Shown one piece after another: positions 7,658 through 15,671 of a DNA stretch of 64,000 nt. The notes below the pieces were generated by a model. That model did no database searches, was not told where the DNA came from, and saw only the letters and a list, made by a program, of their open reading frames with translations. The translations under genes and the position numbers were made by a program. Where the stretch lies: the NCBI GenBank assembly GCA_947629015.1, contig CANRCB010000004.1:44906-108905 (forward strand), read 5' to 3'. The first letter of the stretch is position 1; each line of letters begins with the position of its first letter. This DNA comes from an uncultured Gemmiger sp. (GTDB taxonomy: Bacteria > Bacillota > Clostridia > Oscillospirales > Ruminococcaceae).

Positions 7658-8578
7658 ATGAAGGACGTCATCTATCTGGATGTGCTGCTGCTCACCAACT
7701 TCCTGTGCGCGTACTTTTTGCTTCTGGCGGCGGGGCGCCTGACGGGGCAGCGGGCGGGGTTTGGCCGGCTGGTGCTCGGCGCCGCCGCGGCCGCGGCCAG
7801 CGCGCTCATCCTGTTTGCCCCGGAGCTGGGGGCCTTTTGGCAGTTTGCCTACCGGCTGGGCACGGCGCTGCTCATCGTGGCGGCGGCCTACGGCGCCAGG
7901 GGGAAGCGGCGCTATGCCGCCGCCGTTTTGTGGTATACGGCCTTCAACCTGCTGCTGGCCGGCGCGGCCATCCTGTATGTGCAGCGCACAGGGGCGCCCA
8001 CCGTGCAAACGGCCAACCTGGCGGTGTATGTGCGGGTGTCCCCGCTGCTGCTCATCACGCTGTGCGCGCTGTGCTGCACCGCCGTGTACGCCGTACAGTG
8101 GGCCCTTGTGCCCGCCGACGCCCCGCCAAAGGCCGCCGGGTTCGAGGTGGTTTTGTGCGAGACGCCGCTGCACCTGCGCGCAATGCTGGACACCGGCTGC
8201 CGCCTGCGTGACCCTATGGCCGGCCTGCCGGTGCTGCTCGTCAGTTACCCCGACGCATACGGGCGCCTGCCGGGGGAGATCGCCGCTTTTTTGAAAGCCT
8301 GGTTTTCCGGGCTGCGCAAAAGCCAGCCGCCGCCCGGCGTGCGTCTGCGCATGATCCCCTGCCAGACCGCCACCGGGCGCGGGCTGCTGCCGGGGTTTGC
8401 CGTGCCGCACATCGGCCTCATCACCGCCGAAGGCGTTTTGGACCTGGGGCCGGCGGCCGTGGCCTTCAGCCCGCAGTCGGTAGGCGGCGACGCATACGAG
8501 GCCCTGTACGGCCCGGATCTCTTGCCGCCGCACAGCCGGCGGACGCTGAGCGAGGAGGAAAAAACACCATGGAACTGA
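7658..8578 (+). CDS. spoIIGA: SpoIIGA, sigma-E precursor processing peptidase
   Basis: A 306-residue protein from ATG 7658, which follows AGGGGAGGGGCGG (7642-7654); the frame upstream to 7496 lacks family character. Residues 1-155 hold about five membrane helices starting MKDVIYLDVLLLTNF, the typical SpoIIGA opening. The C-terminal cytoplasmic half has the aspartic-protease signature MLDTG with Asp178. During sporulation SpoIIGA dimerises in the septal membrane, is activated by SpoIIR from the forespore and cleaves the pro-sequence of sigma-E. The stop overlaps the sigE start by 10 bp, as in other spore formers. Confidence 0.93.
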   Translation: MKDVIYLDVLLLTNFLCAYFLLLAAGRLTGQRAGFGRLVLGAAAAAASALILFAPELGAFWQFAYRLGTALLIVAAAYGARGKRRYAAAVLWYTAFNLLLAGAAILYVQRTGAPTVQTANLAVYVRVSPLLLITLCALCCTAVYAVQWALVPADAPPKAAGFEVVLCETPLHLRAMLDTGCRLRDPMAGLPVLLVSYPDAYGRLPGEIAAFLKAWFSGLRKSQPPPGVRLRMIPCQTATGRGLLPGFAVPHIGLITAEGVLDLGPAAVAFSPQSVGGDAYEALYGPDLLPPHSRRTLSEEEKTPWN

Positions 8579-9282
8579 GCCGGCGTTTGGGCAAGGCCGT
8601 ATATACGGCGCTTGCGCGGTGCGGCGTGCCGCAGCCCTGTTATTACATCAACGGCCCCGATACCCTGCCGCCCCCGCTGGACGCGGCGGCCGAAAAGCAG
8701 GCCATCGAGGCCCTGGTCGCGGGCGACGCCCGCGCCAAGGACCTGCTCATCACCCACAACCTGCGGCTGGTGGTCTATATTGCCAAAAAGTTTGAGAGCA
8801 CCGCCGCCGGCATCGAGGACATGATCTCCATCGGCACCATCGGGCTCATCAAGGCCGTCAACACCTTTGAGCCGGGCAAAAACATCAAGCTGGCCACCTA
8901 TGCCAGCCGCTGCATCGAGAACGAGATTTTGATGTTCCTGCGCAAAAGCTCCAACCGACGGCAGGATGCCAGCATCGACGAGCCGCTCAACATCGATTCC
9001 GACGGCAACGAGCTGCTGCTCATCGACGTGCTCACCAGCAACGACGCCGCCGTGGGGGAGGAGCTGGAGCGCAGCGCCGAGCGCGCCGCCCTGCGCGGCG
9101 CGGTGGCGCGCCTGGCCCCGCGGGAGCGGCAGATCATGCAGATGCGCTTCGGCCTTGTGGACGGCACCGAACACACCCAAAAGGAGGTGGCGGATGCCAT
9201 CGGAATCTCCCAAAGCTACATCTCCCGGCTGGAAAAGCGTATCATCAAACGCCTGCGGCGGGAATTGGAAGTGACCGTGTAA
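8569..9282 (+). CDS. sigE: Sporulation sigma factor sigma-E (pro-form)
   Basis: A 237-residue sigma-70-family protein. The first ~28 residues form the inhibitory pro-sequence ending YYINGPD (residues 25-31), close to the YYIGG cleavage region of Bacillus pro-sigma-E. Region 2 is LITHNLRLVVYIAKKFE ... DMISIGTIGLIKAVNTFEP; region 4 is a helix-turn-helix (HTQKEVADAIGISQSYISRLEKRI). Sigma-E directs early mother-cell transcription after SpoIIGA cleavage. Translation is likely coupled to spoIIGA through the 10-bp overlap. Confidence 0.97.
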   Translation: MELSRRLGKAVYTALARCGVPQPCYYINGPDTLPPPLDAAAEKQAIEALVAGDARAKDLLITHNLRLVVYIAKKFESTAAGIEDMISIGTIGLIKAVNTFEPGKNIKLATYASRCIENEILMFLRKSSNRRQDASIDEPLNIDSDGNELLLIDVLTSNDAAVGEELERSAERAALRGAVARLAPRERQIMQMRFGLVDGTEHTQKEVADAIGISQSYISRLEKRIIKRLRRELEVTV

Positions 9283-9287
9283 ACCTT

Positions 9288-9322
9288 CCGGGGCCCCGTG
9301 CCGGCAAAGGCAGGGGCCCCGG
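9288..9322. terminator. Hairpin between convergent sigE and the reverse orphan
   Basis: CCGGGGCCCC (9288-9297) pairs perfectly with GGGGCCCCGG (9313-9322). It lies 5 bp after sigE and 12 bp past the stop of the reverse-strand gene, so it could serve both strands. The U-run is weak. Confidence 0.6.
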
Positions 9323-9333
9323 GACATTTGGCT

Positions 9334-9885
9334 TTACGCTTCGCTTTGCCGGACCTGCACCTCCCGCACGAACGCCTGCACGACGCCGCCCGGCGCGCCC
9401 ATCTGCGGCCCCGTCGCGTAAAACATGAAATCATACCCGTCGCGGGTCCAGGTCACCATGACGGCGTTGCCGGTGTTCTGCTTCTGCGTGATGTGCACAC
9501 CGTCGATATCATACTCCCCGCCGGATTCATAGGTAATCCCCTGGTATGCGTCGGCGCAGCGCATCGTACCTTCTTTGGCAACGCGCAAAAAGGCGCGCTG
9601 CGCGGGCAGAAGGTCGTATTCCACCTCGGCGATGGCGCCGCCCACCAGCCAGTACGCCTGCGGCACGAGCACCTCGGAGTTTGGCAGCCCTTCAAGGCGG
9701 AACCCGGCCGAGGCCAGGTAGTCCGGCAGTTCGTAGGAGACGTAGACTTCCCGCTCTTCGGGGTCAAGCTCACGCAGGCGGCCGCTCAGGCGGGCCGCCG
9801 TGCCGCAGGCCCCGCCCGCCACGCACAGGGCCAGCACGGTCAGCGCGATGAGGGCAAAAAACAGCCAGACCGAAATTTGCATCAT
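9334..9885 (-). CDS. Unknown membrane-anchored protein
   Basis: 183 residues, not recognised. Residues 4-25 form one hydrophobic segment (a signal anchor; the Cys at 28 lacks a good lipobox). The rest is a soluble extracytoplasmic domain with a Pro/Gly-rich mixed pattern, no Cys clusters and no catalytic motif I know. It lies on the opposite strand between sigE and sigG, which are normally adjacent in spore formers. Base composition matches the neighbours. The location suggests, but does not prove, a spore-related role. Confidence 0.75.
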   Translation of the reverse strand: MMQISVWLFFALIALTVLALCVAGGACGTAARLSGRLRELDPEEREVYVSYELPDYLASAGFRLEGLPNSEVLVPQAYWLVGGAIAEVEYDLLPAQRAFLRVAKEGTMRCADAYQGITYESGGEYDIDGVHITQKQNTGNAVMVTWTRDGYDFMFYATGPQMGAPGGVVQAFVREVQVRQSEA

Positions 9886-10019
9886 GATCCCACCCTTCCT
9901 GCCCTATAGTATGTGGCACGCGGCGGCGCCGTGCACAGAATTTACCAGCCCGCGGGCTGTCTGCGCCGCCCTGCCCCTGCCCATACTGCCAACAGAGTAC
10001 GGATACAGGGGGAAACGCC

Positions 10020-10799
10020 ATGTACGCAGGGAAGGTGGAGATCTGCGGGGTGAACACCGCGCAGCTGCCGGTGCTGAGCGAGGCGGAAAAGGCCCGCCTG
10101 CTCAAGGCGGCGGCGGCCGGGGACACCGCCGCCCGCCAACAGATGATACAGGGCAATCTGCGCCTGGTGCTGAGCGTCGTGCAGAAATTTTCCGCCCGCG
10201 GCGAAAACATGGACGACCTGTTCCAGGTCGGGTGCATCGGGCTCATCAAAGCCATCGACAACTTTGACCCGGGGCTCAACGTCCGGTTCTCCACCTACGG
10301 CGTGCCGATGATCGTGGGGGAGATACGCCGCTTTCTGCGCGACAACAACGCCCTGCGCGTCAGCCGTTCCATCCGGGACCTTGCCTGCCACGCCATGCAG
10401 GCGCGCGAGGCGCTGCAAAAGGAGCAGGGCCGGGAACCGCGCGTGAGCGAGATCGCCGCGCGGCTCGGCACCACGGCGGAGAACGTGGCCATCGCGCTGG
10501 AATCCGTCGCCGAGCCGGCCAGCCTGTATGAGCCCGTCTACAGCGACGGGGAGGACACCCTCTCGCTGATGGACCAGCTCCACGACGGCAGCGGGGAGGA
10601 AAGCTGGATCAGCACCATCATGTTTAAAGATACCGTCCATGCCCTCTCCGAGCGGGAAAAGCGCATCATCGCGCTGCGCTATCTTGTGGGCAAGACGCAG
10701 ATGCAGGTCGCGCAGGAGATCGGCATCAGCCAGGCGCAGGTGAGCCGCCTGGAGAAAAGCGCTTTGGGGCGCATCAAGGAACAGATCTCCTGCTGCTAA
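10020..10799 (+). CDS. sigG: Sporulation sigma factor sigma-G
   Basis: A 259-residue sigma-70-family protein. The N-terminus KVEICGVNTAQLPVL is the hallmark of sigma-G. Region 2 reads LVLSVVQKFSARGENMDDLFQVGCIGLIKAIDNFDP, and region 4 ends with a helix-turn-helix (TQMQVAQEIGISQAQVSRLEKSAL). Sigma-G runs late forespore gene expression. AGGGGGA precedes ATG 10020. The 134-bp upstream gap contains CATACT (9982-9987), which resembles a sporulation -10, but no matching -35 was convincing. Confidence 0.97.
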   Translation: MYAGKVEICGVNTAQLPVLSEAEKARLLKAAAAGDTAARQQMIQGNLRLVLSVVQKFSARGENMDDLFQVGCIGLIKAIDNFDPGLNVRFSTYGVPMIVGEIRRFLRDNNALRVSRSIRDLACHAMQAREALQKEQGREPRVSEIAARLGTTAENVAIALESVAEPASLYEPVYSDGEDTLSLMDQLHDGSGEESWISTIMFKDTVHALSEREKRIIALRYLVGKTQMQVAQEIGISQAQVSRLEKSALGRIKEQISCC

Positions 10800-10811
10800 A
10801 ACACTGTATGC

Positions 10812-11012
10812 AAAAGAGGGGTTCGGCTCAGCTGGCTGCGCCAGTCCGCCTGCACCCCTCTCTTGGACACACCCCGTCGCGAAAAATACCGTTCTCATGC
10901 CTAAAGGCGACTCGACCGGTATTTTTCGCTCTAGCGGTATCGCCCTCGTCTGCACATGTCAGCCGAGGGCGATGGATTGAAAATCGCTCTTTTCACCAGT
11001 CCGACGCAGACA
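10812..11012. ncRNA. Candidate structured RNA: three stems in a row after sigG
   Basis: Three strong inverted repeats follow one another. Stem A pairs AAGAGGGG (10814-10821) with CCCCTC/TT (10855-10864) and encloses a small stem CTGGC/GCCAG. Stem B is a perfect 13-bp helix, 10879-10891 with 10917-10929, enclosing GCC-TAAA-GGC. Stem C is a perfect 10-bp helix, 10939-10948 with 10964-10973. The loop of stem C (TCTGC, 10949-10953) is complementary to GCAGA at 11006-11010, so a pseudoknot is possible. No coding potential is evident on either strand, and I know no Rfam family that it matches. Strand is undetermined. Confidence 0.5.
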
Positions 11013-11098
11013 ATTCAAAAGCAGTTGCCCATTTGCGGCGGGGGCAGGGGATCCCGTCCTGCGTTTCGCAGAGCATACACTTTCGCCGCCCGCGGTGC

Positions 11099-11734
11099 TC
11101 AGGGTTTTGGTTTTGCGTCGGTGTTGGACAGTTCGATGCCGCAGGTCGTGAGCGCGCGCACGAAGGAGGCACGGTTCTTGTACAATATGCCCGTGATGCC
11201 CAGGTCGTAGGCGGCCTGGGCGTTTGCCTTGCTGTCGTCCACGAACAGCGTCTCGTCATAGGCCAGGCCGTAGCGCTGCATCAGCAGGGTGTAGATCTGC
11301 GGGTCGGGCTTGCACAGCCCCACCTCACAGGAGGCGACGCCGCCGTCAAACAACGGGAAAAAGTCCCGCCGCTTCAGGTGCTCCAGCGTATCGGCCGCAA
11401 TGTTGGACAGGTAATACAGGCGGTAGCCCGCCAGTTTAAGGCGGCACATCGTCTTGACGGTGGGGCGCTTGGTGCGCAGGATGCCCTCCCATTCCTCAAG
11501 GACGGTGCGCACCTCAAAGGTGCGCCCGCAGGCGGCGGCCTGCGCAAGCATACTTTTGTTCGCCTGCTCCCGGTCAAGGGCGCCGCGCTCCAGCTCCGCC
11601 CACACCTTGCTGCCGAAGGTCAGGTCATAGACGAGCTCCTCGGTCTTTTTGTTGATAAAGCGGTCCATCAGGAAATCCCGCGGGGAAAACTCCACCACGA
11701 CGCCGCCCAGATCCAGGATGATGTTGCGGTACAT
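11099..11734 (-). CDS. HAD-superfamily phosphatase (YihX-like subclass)
   Basis: A 211-residue protein starting MYRNIILDLGG. HAD motif I is DLGGVVVE; as in YihX-like members, the usual second Asp is replaced by Gly. Motif II is YYLSN, motif III the Lys of GLCKPDP, motif IV LFVDDSKANAQAA. Characterised relatives dephosphorylate sugar phosphates, but the substrate cannot be read here. I chose ATG 11734 over the frame start at 11776, since family similarity begins at once. A sigma-A promoter sits 54 bp upstream. Confidence 0.9.
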   Translation of the reverse strand: MYRNIILDLGGVVVEFSPRDFLMDRFINKKTEELVYDLTFGSKVWAELERGALDREQANKSMLAQAAACGRTFEVRTVLEEWEGILRTKRPTVKTMCRLKLAGYRLYYLSNIAADTLEHLKRRDFFPLFDGGVASCEVGLCKPDPQIYTLLMQRYGLAYDETLFVDDSKANAQAAYDLGITGILYKNRASFVRALTTCGIELSNTDAKPKP

Positions 11735-11787
11735 CCGATCCACGCCCTTTCCAAAAGCGCCGGAGCGCTGCTGCATTTGCTGTATGT

Positions 11788-11816
11788 ATTATACAGGGAA
11801 ACGGCGCGCAAAACAA
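11788..11816 (-). promoter_or_regulatory. Sigma-A promoter of the HAD gene
   Basis: On the reverse strand TTGTTT (11816-11811) and TATAAT (11793-11788) are separated by 17 bp, upstream of the HAD start at 11734. Confidence 0.7.
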
Positions 11817-11872
11817 CCGGGAATTTTTTGCCCGCCGCGCCCATACATTGGTAGCAAAAACGGGGTGGTGCG

Positions 11873-12148
11873 ATGAGCCTGGATCTGCAGCAGCTGCACG
11901 CAAAGGACGTGATACAACTCAAAACAGGGGAGAACCTTGGCCGCATCGACGATGTGCTGTTTGACGAGGCCACCGCCCACATCGAGAGCGTCGTCTTGCG
12001 CGGGCGGCGGCACCTGTTTGGCCTGTTGGGGCGGGACGAGGACCTTGTCATCCCGTGGGCGCGGCTCAAGACCATCGGGGCGGACGTCGTGATGGTGGAG
12101 GCGGATGTGCCCGCGCCGCCCAAACACAGCCGCCCATGGTTTTGGTAA
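11873..12148 (+). CDS. YlmC/YmxH-family PRC-barrel protein
   Basis: 91 residues forming one PRC-barrel-like beta domain (DVIQLKTGENLGRIDDVLFDEATAHIESVVL ... EDLVIPWARLKTIGADVVMVE). Short single-domain members of this family are annotated as YlmC/YmxH sporulation proteins in Firmicutes; the molecular role is unclear. GGGGTGG precedes ATG 11873. The gene stands alone and is closed by a terminator at 12151-12195. Confidence 0.85.
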   Translation: MSLDLQQLHAKDVIQLKTGENLGRIDDVLFDEATAHIESVVLRGRRHLFGLLGRDEDLVIPWARLKTIGADVVMVEADVPAPPKHSRPWFW

Positions 12149-12150
12149 GC

Positions 12151-12195
12151 ACCGCCGGCACGCCGCAAAAAAGCGTGCCGGCGGTATGGCTTTTT
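12151..12195 (+). terminator. Intrinsic terminator after the ylmC-like gene
   Basis: A perfect 13-bp stem, ACCGCCGGCACGC (12151-12163) with its complement (12173-12185), followed within 6 bases by TTTTT. Confidence 0.8.
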
Positions 12196-12208
12196 CCGGC
12201 GGATATGC

Positions 12209-12214
12209 TATAAT
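12209..12214 (+). promoter_or_regulatory. Extended -10 promoter upstream of the comEA-like gene
   Basis: TATGCTATAAT gives a consensus -10 with a TGN extension, 27 bp ahead of ATG 12241; no clear -35. Confidence 0.55.
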
Positions 12215-12240
12215 AAGGGCAAAAGAGGGGAGGGGCGGCC

Positions 12241-12615
12241 ATGCAGCAGCGCAAGTATCGGGCCGCGGCGGCGGCCGCATCCTTTGCCGCGCTCGCGGCG
12301 GTCGTGCTCGGGGCGCTGTTCCTCATCGCGCCGGTGTGGCAGCCCGGGCGCCGCCCGCGTGCAGCGTTCGCCCCGGCCGACTCCGCGCCGGCCCCGCAGG
12401 CAGCGGCCGCGCCGCTGGATATCAACACCGCCACCGCCGAGGAACTGACCGCGCTGCCCGGCATCGGCACGGCAAAGGCCGAGGCCATCGTGGCCTTCCG
12501 GCAAGAGCACGGCCCCTTTGCCGCCCTGGAGGATGTTGCCGCCGTCAACGGCATCTCCGCCCGCATGGCGGAAAGCTGGCAGGGCCTTGCCGTGGCCGGC
12601 AGCCCGGAACCGTAA
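12241..12615 (+). CDS. ComEA-like helix-hairpin-helix protein
   Basis: 124 residues: a hydrophobic signal anchor (about 8-32), an Ala/Pro linker (33-57), and a C-terminal tandem helix-hairpin-helix domain (LDINTATAEELTALPGIGTAKAEAIVAFR). This is the layout of ComEA, the surface DNA receptor of competence pili, but it lacks the SLBB domain found in full-length ComEA. Short members occur in bacteria not known to be competent, so function in DNA uptake is inference. AGGGGAGGGG precedes the ATG. ppk1 begins 28 bp after the stop. Confidence 0.85.
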   Translation: MQQRKYRAAAAAASFAALAAVVLGALFLIAPVWQPGRRPRAAFAPADSAPAPQAAAAPLDINTATAEELTALPGIGTAKAEAIVAFRQEHGPFAALEDVAAVNGISARMAESWQGLAVAGSPEP

Positions 12616-12643
12616 AACCCAATACAGAAGGGTCGTATCCGTT

Positions 12644-14878
12644 TTGGAAAACCAGGAAAACATCTTTATCAACCGGGAGCTCAGCTGGCTGGATTTCAAC
12701 AGCCGCGTCCTCGCCCTGGCCAAGGACAAGGCGGTCCCGCTGGGGGAGCGCCTCAAATTTGCCGCCATCTACGGCAGCAACCTGGACGAATTTTTCATGG
12801 TGCGCGTTGGCTCCCTCTATGACCAGACGCTGCTCAAAAACAACAAGCCCGACGCCGTCACCGGGATGGCGCCGCAGGCGCAGCTGGCGGCCATCGCGGC
12901 GCGGGTGGCCCAGCTGCAGGGCAAGTGCGATAAATACTGCCAGGGCCTGTTTGTGGCCCTGGATGCACAGGGGTACCACAAGGTGGATTTTGACCACCTT
13001 TCCAAAACGCAGGACCGGTTCTGGAAAGCCTATTTCCAAAAGGAGATACTTCCGGTGCTGAGCCCGCAGATTGTGGATCAGCGGCATCCTTTCCCGTTTT
13101 TGAACAACAAGCAGATCTATTTTATCGTCCAGCTGTACAGCAAGGCGGACGGCAGCCATTTCGGTATCATCCCCGTCAACGGCAGCTTTGAGCGCGTGCT
13201 GTACATGAAAAACGCCGATGAGACGAACACCACCCAGGTGGTGTTCGTGGAGGAGCTCATCGCGCACTACGCCGCCACCGTCTTTGACAAGCATACGGTG
13301 CAGCGGTGCTGCCTGTTCCGCGTGACCCGCAACGCCGACATCACGGTGGACGAGGGCATGATGGACCACGACATCGACTTCCGCGACGTGATGAGCGAGC
13401 TGCTCAAAAAACGGCGCAAACTGGCGGCGGTACGCCTGCAATTCTGGCCGCAGGCCCCGCAGGAGATTGCCAAATTTTTGCGGGACAAGCTGCTCGTCCC
13501 GCCCGAGCGCTGCTTTGCCCAGAGCGCGCCGCTGGACACCGCCTGCCTGATGAAGCTGGCCGGCCGCCTTTCGGCGGACGGGGACACGGCGCTGTTTTAC
13601 CCCGCCGCCCGGCCCATCCAGGCCCCCGGCCGGTATGACCTGTACGCCGAGGCACAGCGGCACGACGTGCTTTTGGCCTACCCCTACCAGAGCATCCGCC
13701 CCTTTATCCATATGCTGCTCAAGGCGGGGGCGGATCCGGACGTCGTTTCCATAAAAATGACGCTGTACCGCATCGCGAGCGATTCCCAGATCGTGCAGGC
13801 GCTCATCAACGCGGCGGAGAACGGCAAACAGGTCGTGGTCATGGTGGAGCTGCGCGCCCGCTTTGACGAGCAGAACAACATCGACTGGTCCAAGCAGCTG
13901 GAGGACGCCGGCTGTACGGTGTTCTACGGTTTTGACGATTACAAGGTGCACTGCAAGCTCACCCTCATCACCCGCAAAAAGGACGGGCGCTACCAATACC
14001 TGACCCAGATCGGCACCGGCAACTACAATGAACGCACCAGCGAGCAATATTTCGACCTTTCTTTCCTCACGGCACGGCAGGGCATCGGCGAGGAGGCCAA
14101 CGCCGTCTTCAACAACATGGCCCTGCAGCGCCTGACGGAGCACGCCGACATCATGCTCGTGGCGCCGCTGCGCTTCAAATCCGTGCTGATGCAGGAGATG
14201 GATGCCCAGATCGCGCAGGCCGTGCAGGGGCGCCCGGCGCACATCATCCTCAAAAACAACTCCATCAACGACCCCGATATCATCGGGAAGATCCGCGCCG
14301 CCAGCTGCGCGGGCGTGCGGGTGGATATGATCGTGCGCGGTATCTGCTGTATGCGGGCCGGCGTGCCGGGGCAGACCGAAAACGTGCACATCCGCAGCCT
14401 TGTGGGGCGGTATCTTGAGCACGCGCGCATCTACTGCTTTGGCGAAGGGGATGCCATGCGCGTCTACATTGCCTCCGGCGATTTCCTGACCCGCAACACC
14501 GAGCGCCGGGTCGAGGTCGGCGTGCGGGTGGAGGATGCGCGCATCGCCCGCCGCCTGCGGGAAATACTGGACTTGCAGCTGCGCGATACCGTCAACGCGC
14601 GCGAGATGCAGCCCAACGGCACCTACACCAGGGTCAAGCCGGCCGAGGGCCAGCCCCCGGTGGACAGCCAGATGGCCATGTATGAGCTGTTCCGCGGTGA
14701 CTGGACGCACCCGGCCCCCGCCGCGCCGCGCCCCGCGCCGAAGGCACCCGCGCCCAAGCCGGAACCGCCGGCCGCGAAAAAGGCGCCCCCGGCGCCGCAG
14801 GGCCGCCCCGCGCAGGACGCCGTGCACAAACGCCGGCCGGGGCTGCTCCGGCAATGGCTCGGCCGCAGGAAACGATAG
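12644..14878 (+). CDS. ppk1: Polyphosphate kinase 1
   Basis: 744 residues. The start is a TTG at 12644 behind AGAAGGG; the product then opens MENQENIFINRELSWLDFN, the usual PPK1 start, whereas the longer frame from 12518 runs through comEA in another frame. The two catalytic histidine regions are present: KVHCKL (His near 435) and LEHARIYCF (His near 592), the first being the autophosphorylated residue in the family. The enzyme reversibly makes long-chain polyphosphate from ATP. The last ~55 residues are a Pro/Ala/Lys-rich tail absent from most homologues, ending in a basic cluster (RRKR). Confidence 0.95.
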   Translation: MENQENIFINRELSWLDFNSRVLALAKDKAVPLGERLKFAAIYGSNLDEFFMVRVGSLYDQTLLKNNKPDAVTGMAPQAQLAAIAARVAQLQGKCDKYCQGLFVALDAQGYHKVDFDHLSKTQDRFWKAYFQKEILPVLSPQIVDQRHPFPFLNNKQIYFIVQLYSKADGSHFGIIPVNGSFERVLYMKNADETNTTQVVFVEELIAHYAATVFDKHTVQRCCLFRVTRNADITVDEGMMDHDIDFRDVMSELLKKRRKLAAVRLQFWPQAPQEIAKFLRDKLLVPPERCFAQSAPLDTACLMKLAGRLSADGDTALFYPAARPIQAPGRYDLYAEAQRHDVLLAYPYQSIRPFIHMLLKAGADPDVVSIKMTLYRIASDSQIVQALINAAENGKQVVVMVELRARFDEQNNIDWSKQLEDAGCTVFYGFDDYKVHCKLTLITRKKDGRYQYLTQIGTGNYNERTSEQYFDLSFLTARQGIGEEANAVFNNMALQRLTEHADIMLVAPLRFKSVLMQEMDAQIAQAVQGRPAHIILKNNSINDPDIIGKIRAASCAGVRVDMIVRGICCMRAGVPGQTENVHIRSLVGRYLEHARIYCFGEGDAMRVYIASGDFLTRNTERRVEVGVRVEDARIARRLREILDLQLRDTVNAREMQPNGTYTRVKPAEGQPPVDSQMAMYELFRGDWTHPAPAAPRPAPKAPAPKPEPPAAKKAPPAPQGRPAQDAVHKRRPGLLRQWLGRRKR

Positions 14879-14897
14879 ACCATACGGAGGGAAAACG

Positions 14898-15281
14898 ATG
14901 AAAAGCTGTGTTTTGACCGCCAACTTCAACTGCAACCCCACGCTCGTGTGGCAGTATCTGACCAAGCCCACCCTCAACGGCTGGCGCACCGACATCACCG
15001 ACGTCGAGACCGCCCCCGACGGTTTGACCGAAACGCAGAAGCACCGCGACGGCAGCGTGACCAAGGTCACCTTTGACCGCCGGGAAAAGGGCCGAGCCTT
15101 GAGCTGTGATTTTGTCCACGGGCGGCAGAGCGGGCGTTTTATCGCCATCCTGTTCGGCGGCAGCACCACCAGCATGGAATGCACCTTTGAGGTGGACGGC
15201 ATCGGGCCGTTCGGCAAGGCGCACAAGCTGCTGCAGCCGGTGCTGGATATGCTCAAGGTGGTCGAGCAGCGCAGCGCCTGA
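14898..15281 (+). CDS. Small SRPBCC/DUF3284-like protein
   Basis: 127 residues, start ATG 14898 behind ACGGAGGGAAAA, 19 bp after ppk1. The pattern is that of a START/SRPBCC-type ligand-binding fold (WQYLTKPTLNGWRTDITDVE ... G..T-x-V-x-F), as seen in DUF3284 proteins of Firmicutes. No catalytic residue is recognisable and the ligand is unknown. It is likely cotranscribed with ppk1. The family call is by pattern only. Confidence 0.6.
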   Translation: MKSCVLTANFNCNPTLVWQYLTKPTLNGWRTDITDVETAPDGLTETQKHRDGSVTKVTFDRREKGRALSCDFVHGRQSGRFIAILFGGSTTSMECTFEVDGIGPFGKAHKLLQPVLDMLKVVEQRSA

Positions 15282-15294
15282 TACGCGGTTTTGC

Positions 15295-15323
15295 TTGACA
15301 AAGCGGCCGCGCCACGCTACAAT
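15295..15323 (+). promoter_or_regulatory. Sigma-A promoter of the tyrS T-box leader
   Basis: TTGACA (15295-15300) and TACAAT (15318-15323) with 17-bp spacing; transcription should start near 15330. Confidence 0.9.
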
Positions 15324-15334
15324 GTGTGTTGTCA

Positions 15335-15638
15335 AATGCGGGGAAGGGAACCAGTACCCACCCAATGCGCAAGCCCAAGAGAAGCCCCGGAAGGTGCGAG
15401 GGGCCGGCGGCGCGGGCGGGGAATACATCCCGGAGCAGCAGGCTGAACCTTTGCGGCCGCCGGGCCGCGGGCAGTAGGCCGTGCCGTGTGCGCACGTTAC
15501 AGCGCTTTGGGTATGGCCGGCCCACCGCCGCCGCACCCGCGAAGGCCCGCCGCCGTGAGGGGCGGGTGAACAGAGGTGGTACCGCGTCTTTTTTCGCCCT
15601 CTGCCAAATCCCACATTTGGCAGGGGCGTTTTGTTTTG
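15335..15638 (+). promoter_or_regulatory. T-box riboswitch, tyrosine-specific
   Basis: A leader RNA that senses uncharged tRNA-Tyr and controls tyrS by antitermination. Stem I has the loop-E halves AGTA (15353-15356) and GAA (15421-15423); the latter is followed directly by the specifier TAC (15424-15426), a tyrosine codon. The T-box bulge sequence AACAGAGGTGGTACCGCG is at 15569-15586. The terminator stem CGCCCTCTGCCAAAT / ATTTGGCAGGGGCG (15595-15628) is followed by TTTTGTTTT. When uncharged tRNA binds, the T-box pairs with the tRNA 3' end and the antiterminator forms. Confidence 0.93.
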
Positions 15639-15671
15639 CCTTTGCCGCACATCCCAAGGAGGTATTTTTGG

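Noticed and set aside
10808..11854. A 348-codon forward frame starting in the structured region after sigG
   Set aside because: Most of it is antisense to the HAD gene, and the first part runs through perfect hairpins; no ribosome-binding site and no protein pattern.
12545..15301. A 918-codon reverse frame opposite ppk1
   Set aside because: Shadow of the high-GC third codon positions; ppk1 has all its motifs on the other strand.
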